36,705 nt of DNA from SAR324 cluster bacterium (GTDB lineage: Bacteria; SAR324; XYD2-FULL-50-16), in the NCBI GenBank assembly GCA_028280735.1, contig JANQLH010000269.1, forward strand, positions 1 through 36,705, read 5' to 3'. The notes under the pieces are model-generated. The model was given only the letters and a program-made list of their open reading frames with translations, ran no database searches and had not been told where the DNA came from. Position numbers and translations under genes: made by a program. Positions 25,257 through 33,944 of this stretch are shown in pieces (the stretch's first letter is position 1; the number at the start of each line of letters is the position of its first letter).

Positions 25257-25820
25257 TCAAGTTCTGCTGAATCTGGTCAAATACTCGACGAAAGCATCAT
25301 CCTTCCAGTTAATCGGCCCCATGATTTTTCCGACAATCTTTAAATCCCGATCCAAAATGAATGTCGTTGGTAATCCCACGATATTCAGAGTGTTGCTGAT
25401 ATCACGATTTTCATCGATAACGATATCAAATGAGTATGGATACTTTTTTAAAAAACGTTGAATTTTAAGCTTTTTATCACCTGAATTAACAGCAAGAATC
25501 CTGAAATTTTCCCCCTTCATTTTATGTTTTAACTCTTCCAGGTCAGGCATTTCCTGTTTACAGGGAAAACACCAGGTTGCCCAAAAATTCAACAATATAA
25601 TGTTACCTTTATTGTTTTCAAGGTGCTCTTGTTGACCGTTGATCAATCTATATTCGAAGTTCGACAATTGATCCACAGTTTTTGAAACATCAAAAAACTT
25701 CCCTTCAAGAAAACGTTTAAAATCCAGTTCATTGATGCTGTCAGGTTGTTTGCGATCACAACCAATCAGCAACGAAACAATCATCAGCAACATGAAGTAC
25801 CCGGTTTTTTTCATTTTCAT
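25257..25820 (-). CDS. TlpA-like thioredoxin-fold lipoprotein
   Basis: The 187-residue protein has a lipoprotein signal ending LLIGC (C21). The thioredoxin-like domain (about 58-187) holds the active site NFWATWCFPCKQEMPDL with C84 and C87, and the cis-proline region IVGLPTTFILDRD. It belongs to the TlpA/ResA/CcmG group of membrane-anchored periplasmic thiol-disulfide reductases, which reduce apo-cytochromes or other exported proteins. Its electron source may be a DsbD-type protein; a stand-alone DsbD-alpha-like gene is at 18828. It is followed by tatB-like after 12 bases. Confidence 0.9.
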   Translation of the reverse strand: MKMKKTGYFMLLMIVSLLIGCDRKQPDSINELDFKRFLEGKFFDVSKTVDQLSNFEYRLINGQQEHLENNKGNIILLNFWATWCFPCKQEMPDLEELKHKMKGENFRILAVNSGDKKLKIQRFLKKYPYSFDIVIDENRDISNTLNIVGLPTTFILDRDLKIVGKIMGPINWKDDAFVEYLTRFSRT

Positions 25821-25882
25821 TGCTATGTTATAGGGTTGGTTTGGTGGTTATTGCACAATTTAAGCTGACAAAAAATGAAAGG

Positions 25883-26404
25883 TTATTCATTAATCTGATC
25901 GATCAAAAATGAGAGTTCTCTCTGCAGCACTTGATTCAAACGCTCTTCTTCCAAGGTTGAAAGAGATTTTTTTAAATCCAGCAACAAATAGTTTTTTTCT
26001 TTCTCTTCGATCACTCCAACAATACAATCGGGAGCAGGTCCTTTTAATATCACCGGAGGGGCTGGTAAAATCTCATCTTCCCTTTTTTGTATAATACGAT
26101 ATACATCATCAACAATAAATCCGATTTTTCTGTCTCCAAGTGAAAAAATGATTACTTTTGATTTGGGATTCTGGTCGCCGGTGATGTTTAATAGTTTTCT
26201 AAGACTGATAATGATAATCAGCTCTCCCCTTAAATGCAGGACCCCTTCGACGTAAAAGGGCACTCTTGGAATTTTTCTGAACTCAGTTAATTTTATAACT
26301 TCGTTGACATCTGAAAGCCTAATGGCAAAATCTGTCTTCCCAATCGAAAAGTGGAGGATTTTTAACGTCGTTTCTACTCTATTTGTGGTTGTGATAGCAT
26401 CCAT
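25883..26404 (-). CDS. CheW-like chemotaxis coupling protein
   Basis: Started at the ATG at 26404, the product is 173 residues; the open frame runs 10 codons further upstream from a TTG, without a ribosome-binding site at either point. The CheW domain (about 15-150) shows ILHFSIGKTDFAIRLSDVNE, VEGVLHLRGELIIIISLRK and IGFIVDDVYRI, all typical. CheW links receptors to CheA; no other chemotaxis gene is nearby, so it may serve a remote cluster. The C-terminal helix (LEEERLNQVLQRELSFLIDQ) is an extension beyond the usual fold. The MITE-like element lies just upstream. Confidence 0.88.
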   Translation of the reverse strand: MDAITTTNRVETTLKILHFSIGKTDFAIRLSDVNEVIKLTEFRKIPRVPFYVEGVLHLRGELIIIISLRKLLNITGDQNPKSKVIIFSLGDRKIGFIVDDVYRIIQKREDEILPAPPVILKGPAPDCIVGVIEEKEKNYLLLDLKKSLSTLEEERLNQVLQRELSFLIDQINE

Positions 26405-26519
26405 ATTATTGCCAGACCAAGGATCGAGAATCAAAAGGAGTGATTGGCGTTAGCAGAGAGCCAAGTATAGGATTTCTTGAACGATAACTCAACTATTTCA
26501 TCAACCTATTAAAAGCTTT

Positions 26520-26768
26520 AGTTAGTGTCTGAACGAAAATCAATTTAAACTCCCACCAATTAAAGCTTTAAAACAGCTTGGCGCTTCGAAGTTCAGTGCT
26601 TTCAGCATTCAGCGATCAGCTCTCAACCAGTTTTTGCCTGTATTTGTAACGCCTTAAACTGAACGCTGAAAGCTGGCGGCTGACAGCAGGTTGATCTTCG
26701 GGCTGAATACCGGTATCTGGCACAAGGCTGGATAAAGGTTTAGTGATTTTTTCGTTAAGACACTAGTT
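26520..26768. mobile_element. MITE-like element, 241 bp with terminal inverted repeats and 4-bp target duplication
   Basis: Left end AGTGTCTGAACGAAAA starts at 26524. The right end, read on the minus strand from 26764, is AGTGTCTTAACGAAAA. The ends differ at one of 16 bases, and both are followed by TCA after a short A run. The same 4 bases, AGTT, flank the element at 26520-26523 and 26765-26768, which is consistent with a target-site duplication. There is no transposase frame, so it would be a non-autonomous element. The interior holds GCTGANN heptamer arrays. The right end supplies the stop codon of pyrD. Confidence 0.72.
26590..26690. repeat. Inverted arrays of GCTGANN heptamers inside the MITE-like element
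   Basis: On the minus strand 26626-26590 reads as a run of GCTGATC, GCTGAAT, GCTGAAA units. On the plus strand 26659-26688 reads CTGAAC, GCTGAAA, GCTGGCG, GCTGACA. The two arrays face each other around about 30 bases, and CTTTCAGC and GCTGAAAG can pair. Similar GCTGA-type heptamer runs are known in intergenic repeats of several bacteria. Confidence 0.6.
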
Positions 26769-27797
26769 ATGTTGCGTGTTCAGTAAGTCCTTTTTAAGAG
26801 CTTTGACAAATCCGGGACCTTCAAAAATAAGGGACGTGTATATTTGAACCAGGCTTGCTCCAAGTGACATTTTTGTTTTTACATCTTCCGCAGAGCTTAT
26901 TCCTCCAACGCCTATTAATGGAATATTCCCCTTCAGCAATTTTCCGGCTTGCTCCAGGACATTGTTTGATAGCTCAAAAAGAGGTTTACCACTCAACCCC
27001 CCGGGTTCCGATTTCCACTTTTCGGACAGTTGCCGTCTTCCTGTGGTTGTGTTGGATATTACCAGCGCATCGATGTTTGATTCCAAAATGGCTTTGCAGA
27101 TAACCTCCAACTCACTGTTTTCCAAATCCGGAGCAATTTTTAACCAGATTTGTTTGTACTGACCGGTTTTTATCTTTAACTGCTCCCTTTTTTCAACAAC
27201 AGCATCAATCAGCGGTTTGAGAAATTCTTCTCCCTGAAGCTCCCTGAGGTCTGCTGTATTGGGAGAGCTAACATTTACCGTGAAATAATCCGCAACCTCC
27301 CAGGCCTTCTCAATTCCAATAACATAATCCATGGCTGCTTTCGAGATTTCTGTGGATTTATTCTTACCCAGGTTAATCCCGACCGGTACCCTTTTTGACA
27401 CTTTGGCGAGTGAACGGACTAAGGAGTCAACTCCATTGTTATTAAAGCCCATTCGATTAATAACGGCTTTTTCAGTTTTTAACCTAAACAATCTTGGTTT
27501 GGGATTTCCAGGTTGTGCCATTGGTGTCACAGTTCCCACTTCGATAAATCCAAATCCGATTGCCTGTAAAACCGGAACGATTTCTCCGTTTTTATCAAAT
27601 CCTGCCGCTAAACCGATAGGATTAGGGAAGTCCAGGTTGCCAAGCGATACCTGTAACTTGTCATTTTCAAAACCAAACGTTTTTTCCAGTAACCATCTAA
27701 GACTTTTGAATTTTCCTATGAAAGATCCGAAATGAACTGATTGATCATGAATCCGTTCCGGATCAAAACGATGTAAAATCAATTGAGTGACATTCAT
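26763..27797 (-). CDS. pyrD: Dihydroorotate dehydrogenase, class 2 (quinone)
   Basis: The 344-residue protein matches the membrane-associated class 2 enzyme: an N-terminal helical extension (VTQLILHRFDPERIHDQSVH), then FPNPIGLAAGFDKNGE, VGTVTPMAQPGNPKPRLFRL and NRMGFNNNGVD. The catalytic serine lies in TVNVSSPNTADLREL. The FMN phosphate region is LIGVGGISSAEDVKTKMSLGASLVQIYT. It oxidises dihydroorotate to orotate and passes electrons to quinone. The ATG overlaps the radical SAM gene stop (ATGA), so translation is coupled. The stop TAG lies in the end of the MITE-like element; removing the element would give TAA at the same codon, so the protein is unchanged. Confidence 0.95.
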   Translation of the reverse strand: MNVTQLILHRFDPERIHDQSVHFGSFIGKFKSLRWLLEKTFGFENDKLQVSLGNLDFPNPIGLAAGFDKNGEIVPVLQAIGFGFIEVGTVTPMAQPGNPKPRLFRLKTEKAVINRMGFNNNGVDSLVRSLAKVSKRVPVGINLGKNKSTEISKAAMDYVIGIEKAWEVADYFTVNVSSPNTADLRELQGEEFLKPLIDAVVEKREQLKIKTGQYKQIWLKIAPDLENSELEVICKAILESNIDALVISNTTTGRRQLSEKWKSEPGGLSGKPLFELSNNVLEQAGKLLKGNIPLIGVGGISSAEDVKTKMSLGASLVQIYTSLIFEGPGFVKALKKDLLNTQHN

Positions 27798-28660
27798 TGA
27801 GGTTTACCTGATTGGCTGTAGATAATGCTGAGTTTCAGATCCAACTTGCTTGAAAGAGATTCATGAATGTTATCCATGACCTCGTCCGGCCAGGGTTTTG
27901 CAGACGGCTCTGCCGGTCGCCTTGCAAGAGTGTAAACCTGAATCATTTCAATCCTGACACCTGATTTTTGAAGCTGTTTTACAAAATCAACATACGGGTC
28001 GTAAAGAGTTGGGATGTAAGCTTCATTATTCCACGAAAAAAAACAACTTTGAAAAATAACAGGGTGTTTCTTGCCGACTGTGTTCAGATTTTCCAAAATT
28101 TTTGAATAAGCAATTTTACTTCGATTGATTCGATGAAAGCTGCTCTGGTCCCAAAAATCGAGCTTAAACCAGATTTGCCCGTCATTTTTATAAAACTCAG
28201 GTAGAACTACCTGCAGTTCAGGTCGAGCCAAATTCGTTCCATTGGTAAAAAGGACCAGTTTACAGCCATCCAGCCTTAATCGTTTTTTGATCGCAGCTAA
28301 TTCGATCAATAGGTTGGGAAGCAGTTTGCACAAGGTAGGTTCACCATCACCGGCTATTGAAACATCTTTTAATACCTGATCGGCAAAGCTGCCACCGGGG
28401 TCTTTGATCTCTTTAATCCAGTATTCCAGTTCTTCGGTAATTTGTTTGAGATTTACTTCTAATCCTTTAACTTCGGTTGTTCGATCAACCTGGCAGTAAA
28501 CACAGTTATAGGTGCAGGTTTTACCCGGATTGAGATTGATACCCAAAGAAATGCCACCTGCCCGCCTTGATACAACCGGGTATACCAACCGATTAAATTC
28601 GCTTAAACGAGGGTGGCTATCAACTTTCAAAGAGATAGCCTTCTGGATGGGATCAGGCAT
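27794..28660 (-). CDS. Radical SAM protein
   Basis: The 288-residue protein has the 4Fe-4S cluster motif CTYNCVYC (C49, C53, C56) after SLGINLNPGKT, the SAM-binding region SIAGDGEPTLCKLLP, and FTNGT and KLDFWDQSSFHRINR strands of the partial barrel. The GINLNP...CTYNCVYCQ pattern resembles the group of small radical SAM proteins sometimes annotated with wyosine-base or molybdenum-cofactor-like names, but none can be chosen safely. There is no C-terminal cluster domain. It overlaps pyrD by four bases and ends the run after the 48-residue-repeat gene. Confidence 0.85.
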   Translation of the reverse strand: MPDPIQKAISLKVDSHPRLSEFNRLVYPVVSRRAGGISLGINLNPGKTCTYNCVYCQVDRTTEVKGLEVNLKQITEELEYWIKEIKDPGGSFADQVLKDVSIAGDGEPTLCKLLPNLLIELAAIKKRLRLDGCKLVLFTNGTNLARPELQVVLPEFYKNDGQIWFKLDFWDQSSFHRINRSKIAYSKILENLNTVGKKHPVIFQSCFFSWNNEAYIPTLYDPYVDFVKQLQKSGVRIEMIQVYTLARRPAEPSAKPWPDEVMDNIHESLSSKLDLKLSIIYSQSGKPQ

Positions 28661-28700
28661 GGTTAAACATTCTGCTAAAGGGAGGGAACATCAACTTAGA

Positions 28701-30116
28701 CTATTTTAGATATTGGATTTGCCTGATTTTATGATTCATAATCATGTCGCTGGTCGTGGATTCATGGGGTAGTCTTTGTGAGATGTCATGCATGAACTCC
28801 ACTGCTTTTTTAACCATTTCGTCATTCCCGTAAACTGCCAGTTCCTTCACGATCACTTTGTACAGGGCTGCTTCGGTTTTCATTTTGATAATCGGATCGA
28901 TATTATCGGTATTGGTATGCTCAAGTATCTCATGGAACAGACGTTTAGCCTCTTCACCTATTCTTTCCGACGATTCGACCAGATCCAGAATTACCTGATT
29001 CAAACTTTGTTTAATCGACGACATCGCTTCCTGGTTGACAGTGTCAATGACTTTGCACTGATCAAGGTACAGATTCAATAATTCTTCCGCTTTTTCGATC
29101 ATTCCCCGATTATCCTTGATCTTGGCAAATTCGATGGCACGGTCGTTCAGGCTGGATTTTAAATCCTCAATGGTCTGATCAGTAAGAATAGCAGAATTGA
29201 ATTTTTCAATTAGCTCACCTAACAATTCAACGACCTTCTTTTGAATCAGCTTGTTGTTGGAATCAGCAGAATGGCTCAATAACACTTCATTCACATGCTT
29301 TTGAATAGCAGCCAGTGTTTCCGGTAAAATACTTGATTCATCCAAAGAGTTTAACTTTCCAATGGCCAGTTCTTCGGACTTGGCAATGACATTTTCGTTG
29401 CCTTTTTTACAGGAAATCTCTTCAACAGCACTATTTACAAAACTTACAATTGATTGTCGGGTCTCCGGACTAATGTTTGATTGGTCCAATCCGGCGACAA
29501 AATCCTGATGCAACTGCTCGACTTTCTTACTGACCTGCTTATTATTAGCTTCATAAACCCATTTAATACCCTTTTGATTCATCAGATCCAGAATCTTACG
29601 TTTGTTTTCTGAGCTGATTACCTCGGTATCAAGGGAAGCCATATAGTCAAGGAAAAGCTCCTCCTTTCTGTTTTTCAGCTCTTCGTTGGCAGGTCTGCAG
29701 GCAAACTTGTTTAGTTCATCATTGAGAAAGAGGTTAACCGATTTCCTGGTCTTTGCGTTAATTGAATCAACATCAAGGTTTTCAAGATATTTGACCAATA
29801 AATCATGTGTTGTGCTTTGAACTTCCTTGTCATTTCCACTGCACGCTTTATTCAAAAAAGCTTCATTCAGGACCTTACGCATTTTCCAATCGGTATTCCT
29901 TTGAATGATATCCACCCCGTATTGATCAATGCGTTCCAACAAAACTTCCAACGCTTTAGCTTGAATTCGTTCGTTTATTTGCCCTTGCTCTGTTGGCGAA
30001 AAAGCCATTTTGTTGGCTTCTTTCCGAAATCGGGATAAAACCCTGTAGGTATGGAAAAAGGTACGGAAAGGGTCAAACAGCAATTGCGAAAGAAAAGTAA
30101 AAAAAGATCTGAACAT
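28701..30116 (-). CDS. Nine-copy 48-residue helical repeat protein, function unknown
   Basis: After an aromatic, partly hydrophobic N-terminus (residues 1-46; SFFTFLSQLLFDPFRTFFH could attach to a membrane), the 471-residue protein is built from tandem repeats: 47-96 (50 residues), then exactly 48 residues each at 97-144, 145-192, 193-240, 241-288, 289-336, 337-384 and 385-432, and a shortened last copy 433-471. Each copy has a helix of type K..xKxEELLxxYLxxLD, then I..ET...I...LN..L.E, then a turn ending in N or D. No family was recognised; the pattern suggests an alpha-solenoid scaffold. It is cytoplasmic or membrane-attached. It lies 40 bases upstream of the radical SAM gene on the same strand, so it may be the first gene of an operon with pyrD. 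Confidence 0.88.
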   Translation of the reverse strand: MFRSFFTFLSQLLFDPFRTFFHTYRVLSRFRKEANKMAFSPTEQGQINERIQAKALEVLLERIDQYGVDIIQRNTDWKMRKVLNEAFLNKACSGNDKEVQSTTHDLLVKYLENLDVDSINAKTRKSVNLFLNDELNKFACRPANEELKNRKEELFLDYMASLDTEVISSENKRKILDLMNQKGIKWVYEANNKQVSKKVEQLHQDFVAGLDQSNISPETRQSIVSFVNSAVEEISCKKGNENVIAKSEELAIGKLNSLDESSILPETLAAIQKHVNEVLLSHSADSNNKLIQKKVVELLGELIEKFNSAILTDQTIEDLKSSLNDRAIEFAKIKDNRGMIEKAEELLNLYLDQCKVIDTVNQEAMSSIKQSLNQVILDLVESSERIGEEAKRLFHEILEHTNTDNIDPIIKMKTEAALYKVIVKELAVYGNDEMVKKAVEFMHDISQRLPHESTTSDMIMNHKIRQIQYLK

Positions 30117-30513
30117 GGGGTAGCCTTAAATCAATTAAGCATATCGGCACGAAATCCTTGATCAAGTATGAATACAAGCCAAATCGTTGTCTTTTCATAT
30201 GATTCGTAAACCGCTTTTCTTTATAATAATATTAGTGTTTCTAAGCCGTTACTTCTTGTCAAGTAGACATTGAAGCATTAATTGAACATCATTTTGTGTT
30301 ATATTTCAATTTTTTATCCGGAGCCTTAAACATTGATTCATCACTTTCTTCAATTATCCGGACAATTTTATCTGACTGTTATTAAATGCAAAATTTACTA
30401 TTTTCATTCTATCCCTTAATCGTTACAATGGCCGGATAAAAGCTATTCAAGCCCGATGAATACCATTCACATTTCATGAATTTGATAATACTGCCCTTGT
30501 CGAGAATTGCATT
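30117..30513. other. Intergenic region upstream of ligA with three TTATCCGG motifs
   Basis: This 400-base gap between divergent genes has no convincing open frame. TTATCCGGA occurs at 30314-30322 and 30354-30362, exactly 40 bases apart, and CCGGATAA (the reverse) at 30432-30439. They may be binding sites for a regulator of ligA or the repeat-protein gene. No clear -35/-10 pair was found. Confidence 0.4.
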
Positions 30514-32502
30514 ATGACCCCGCATGAAGCGAAACAAAAAATTGAAGAACTGACTCACACGATAAACAACTACAATGAAGAATATTATACCTTGGGACAA
30601 AGCAGTATTGATGATAACGAGTACGACATCTTGATCAACCAGCTTTCAGATCTGGAAAAAAAGTATCCGGATTATGCATCACCAAACTCTCCCACTGTAA
30701 GAGTCGGTGGACAGCCGACTGAATTTTTTGAGAATGTGAGACATAATCATGCGATGCTTAGCCTTTCGAACCTTTATAACGAACAAGATTTGTTAGACTG
30801 GGTCAAGCGGATTCAGACAGGATTGGATCAAGAGGCATTCAAAGCCGTTTGTGAGGTGAAAATAGATGGTTTTGCCATCTCTATTGTTTATACCGACGGG
30901 GAATACTCTCAAGCCATCACCAGGGGTAATGGCGAAGTTGGTGATGATGTCACCCAAAACGTCAAAACCATTCGAAACCTTCCCTTAATACTCCCGAAAA
31001 AGGTTACCTTGGAATTGAGAGGAGAAATATTTCTCACAAAGGAACGCTTCGAACAAATTAACCAGCAAAAATCCAAGTCGGGAACGCAAACCTTTAAAAA
31101 TCCAAGAAACGCTGCCGCCGGCACGATTCGCATGAAAAATCAAAAAGAGGTTGCTCAACGGGGACTCGATATATTGATTTATGATGTGGTTTCCGGACAA
31201 CCCTCTGAAAGTCATTCAAAAAATTTGGATTATCTTGCTCAACTTGGTCTGCCGGTGAACTCTCGCCGCAAAGTGTGCCACTCTTCAGAAGAGGTATTTG
31301 GATTTTGCAATCAATGGCAAAACAATAAAGATAAGCTTCCTTTCGAAATTGACGGAGTGGTCATTAAACTTGAAAGCTTGCGGGAAAGAGAGTTACTCGG
31401 GTTTACTGCAAAAAGCCCGAGATGGGCGACTGCATGGAAGTTTAAAGCGGAAAAAGCTACATCCAAGATTGTTGGAATTGAAAATTCCATCGGCAGAACC
31501 GGCATTTTAACTCCTGTCGCCAATCTGGAACCTGTTCAATTGCTTGGCACTGAAGTCAAACGAGCAACCCTGCATAATTACGATCAAATCTCCAAACTGG
31601 ATATTCGCTTGGGAGATACTGTCTTTGTTGAGAAAGGCGGAGACATCATCCCCAAAATTGTTGGAGTCGACTACACTAAACGTCCAGACCAGGTTCAGCC
31701 AATTTCTGCTCCAACAAACTGTCCTGAATGTGAAAGTACTCTTTTAAAACCCGAGGACGAAGTTGATCTGCGTTGTGAAAGCGAATCCTGTCCGGCGATT
31801 TTACAAGGAACTTTGGAGCACTTTGTCTCTAAAAAAGGTATGGATATTCAGTATCTTGGAAATGCTAATATTGAGACATTCATCAAAAAAGGGTTTATCA
31901 AAGGTATTGTTGATATTTTTACCATTGCGAATCACAAAGAGACCTTGTTGGAAATGGAAGGATTTGGGGTTAAGTCTGTCGACAATTTGCTGAGTGCCAT
32001 AGAAGAGAGCAAGAAAAAACCGATTAACCAGTTCATATTTGCTTTGGGTATCAGACATATAGGAGAAAAAGCCGCCAAGGTTATAGCAACCAGGGTAAAA
32101 TCGCTGGAGGATTTTGCTTCTCTTGATCGCTCAACACTGGAAGCATTACCTGATTTCGGTCCAATCATGATTGATTCGCTGGTCAGTTGGTTATCTAAAG
32201 AATCCAGTATCGAGACTTTGAAAAAGCTACAGAAAACTGGGCTCAATCCAATGCCTGTCGAGCTAGACGAAAATCAGCCTTTTGCAGGAAAAACTATTGT
32301 TCTGACAGGGACCTTGACGGTACCGAGAAATCAATGGAAATTAAAATTAGAACGAGCCGGATTCAATGTGGCGTCTTCTGTCTCAAAAAAGACTGACTAT
32401 CTTCTGGCAGGGGAAAAAGCGGGTTCAAAGCTTAAAAAAGCCAAGGAATTAGGTGTTGAAGTTGTAACGGAGGATCAAATCTCGAAACTACTCGGAGAAT
32501 AA
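30514..32502 (+). CDS. ligA: NAD-dependent DNA ligase
   Basis: The 662-residue protein has all LigA domains in order: Ia (SSIDDNEYDILINQLSDLEK), the adenylation domain with active-site K116 in EVKIDG, the OB fold, the zinc finger (CPEC near 408 and CESESCPA near 430), helix-hairpin-helix repeats (about 440-580) and a C-terminal BRCT domain (AGKTIVLTGTLTVPRNQWK, about 590-662). It seals nicks using NAD in replication and repair. The length is within the family range. The trkA gene starts 6 bases after its stop, so the two are co-transcribed. Confidence 0.97.
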   Translation: MTPHEAKQKIEELTHTINNYNEEYYTLGQSSIDDNEYDILINQLSDLEKKYPDYASPNSPTVRVGGQPTEFFENVRHNHAMLSLSNLYNEQDLLDWVKRIQTGLDQEAFKAVCEVKIDGFAISIVYTDGEYSQAITRGNGEVGDDVTQNVKTIRNLPLILPKKVTLELRGEIFLTKERFEQINQQKSKSGTQTFKNPRNAAAGTIRMKNQKEVAQRGLDILIYDVVSGQPSESHSKNLDYLAQLGLPVNSRRKVCHSSEEVFGFCNQWQNNKDKLPFEIDGVVIKLESLRERELLGFTAKSPRWATAWKFKAEKATSKIVGIENSIGRTGILTPVANLEPVQLLGTEVKRATLHNYDQISKLDIRLGDTVFVEKGGDIIPKIVGVDYTKRPDQVQPISAPTNCPECESTLLKPEDEVDLRCESESCPAILQGTLEHFVSKKGMDIQYLGNANIETFIKKGFIKGIVDIFTIANHKETLLEMEGFGVKSVDNLLSAIEESKKKPINQFIFALGIRHIGEKAAKVIATRVKSLEDFASLDRSTLEALPDFGPIMIDSLVSWLSKESSIETLKKLQKTGLNPMPVELDENQPFAGKTIVLTGTLTVPRNQWKLKLERAGFNVASSVSKKTDYLLAGEKAGSKLKKAKELGVEVVTEDQISKLLGE

Positions 32503-32507
32503 TTTTT

Positions 32508-33902
32508 ATGAAAATCCTGATAATTGGAGCCGGCGAAACAGGATTTTACATCGCTTCAGAGCTTTCGGAAGATGACTATGAAGTAACCGTAGTGGATGAA
32601 AACCCGGTCCAACTGAAGAACACAAAACGCAGCTTAAATGTCGCCGGTGTGCTGGGTAATGGTACTTCATTATCGGTGCTGGAAAAGGCCGGCATCGAAT
32701 CATCCGATTTGGTTATTGCCTGTACCGACCACGATGAAACCAACCTGATTTGTTGCCTGTTGGCGAATCACTACAAGGTAAAACACAAGATCGCTGTCAC
32801 CAAAACCGAATCGTTTATGAAACGGAAAGTGATTTCCAATTACCTTCGATCCGGCGTCAGTCAGGTCATCAATTCCACTATGATTGCTGCCCAGGAGATC
32901 ATCGACACGGCAAGTCTGGCTTCTGCCACTGAGGTATCTGCTTTTGGTCAGAAAAATGTTTTACTGGTAGGGTGTAGAATCAAAGAAGGTTTCCCGTGGG
33001 AAAATATCTACTTGAAAGACATTCGACAATCTGAAAGTGATATTCAGTTTCTTATTGCCAGTATTGTAAGAAATGGCAAATCGTCTATCCCGACAGGTGA
33101 AGATCAGATCAAGCAAGGGGACTATGTTTACGTTCTCATCCCCCGGCAGACAGCTACTGCATTGAATAACTTGTTGAACGTCAGAATTTCAACAAACCGT
33201 AAAGCTGTAATTGCCGGAGGCAATCTCATTGCAGAAAGAGTGGCTGCAGGCTTGGCAAAAAGCCATTATCATGTGACGATGATTTGTAGATCGGAGACCG
33301 ATGCTGCCAGACTGAAGAAACGTTTTACCAATAAAAAAAGAATCACCGTTAAACATGGAGATTTCGAATCTGTCAAAGAGCAATTGAAAGCAGAGGTTGC
33401 TATTTCGTCGTTATTTATTGCCGTTTCAAATGACGACAACCTGAACATTACCTCAAGTCTCGTTGCCAGATACTTGGGAGCAGCCAAAGTCATTGCTCTC
33501 ATCAACCGGCAGGACATGGTTAACTGTGCGGAACAGGTCGATATTGATGTACACATATCGCCAAGACTGAGCACCGCCAGGCAAATAAAAAAAATCATCC
33601 GGGGAAGGGGGAAGAACCTGAATTACACCACCATATCCGAAACCAACATGGAAGTCATGGAGATGGTAACAGCAGAGGATTCAGAAATTATCAACACTCC
33701 GCTGAAAGATGTCAAACTACCTCCAAACTCCCTGGTCGGAGCAATCATAAAAGACCATAGAAACGTAATCATCCCAACCGGAGATACCATCGTAGAAGCC
33801 GGAGACAAAGTCATCCTGGTCTCCATGCCGGAAGCTGTCTCAAAACTCCATGAAATTATCGAAGTTACAAGTCCTAAGCAATCCGTGGGTATGACTGCAT
33901 AA
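32508..33902 (+). CDS. trkA: Trk potassium uptake regulatory protein TrkA
   Basis: The 464-residue protein has two RCK halves, as in proteobacterial TrkA. The first NAD-binding motif is MKILIIGAGETGFYIASELS at the start, with the acidic end VVDEN. The second is VIAGGNLIAERVAAGLAKS near 228. RCK_C domains follow each (about 147-222 and 375-455). TrkA binds NAD(H) on the cytoplasmic face of TrkH/TrkG and controls K+ uptake. No trkH is in the window. GGAG within the ligA end precedes the ATG by about 11 bases. Confidence 0.95.
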   Translation: MKILIIGAGETGFYIASELSEDDYEVTVVDENPVQLKNTKRSLNVAGVLGNGTSLSVLEKAGIESSDLVIACTDHDETNLICCLLANHYKVKHKIAVTKTESFMKRKVISNYLRSGVSQVINSTMIAAQEIIDTASLASATEVSAFGQKNVLLVGCRIKEGFPWENIYLKDIRQSESDIQFLIASIVRNGKSSIPTGEDQIKQGDYVYVLIPRQTATALNNLLNVRISTNRKAVIAGGNLIAERVAAGLAKSHYHVTMICRSETDAARLKKRFTNKKRITVKHGDFESVKEQLKAEVAISSLFIAVSNDDNLNITSSLVARYLGAAKVIALINRQDMVNCAEQVDIDVHISPRLSTARQIKKIIRGRGKNLNYTTISETNMEVMEMVTAEDSEIINTPLKDVKLPPNSLVGAIIKDHRNVIIPTGDTIVEAGDKVILVSMPEAVSKLHEIIEVTSPKQSVGMTA

Positions 33903-33944
33903 ATCCCAAGCTAAATTCAAAGACCTTTAATTATAAAAAGACCT

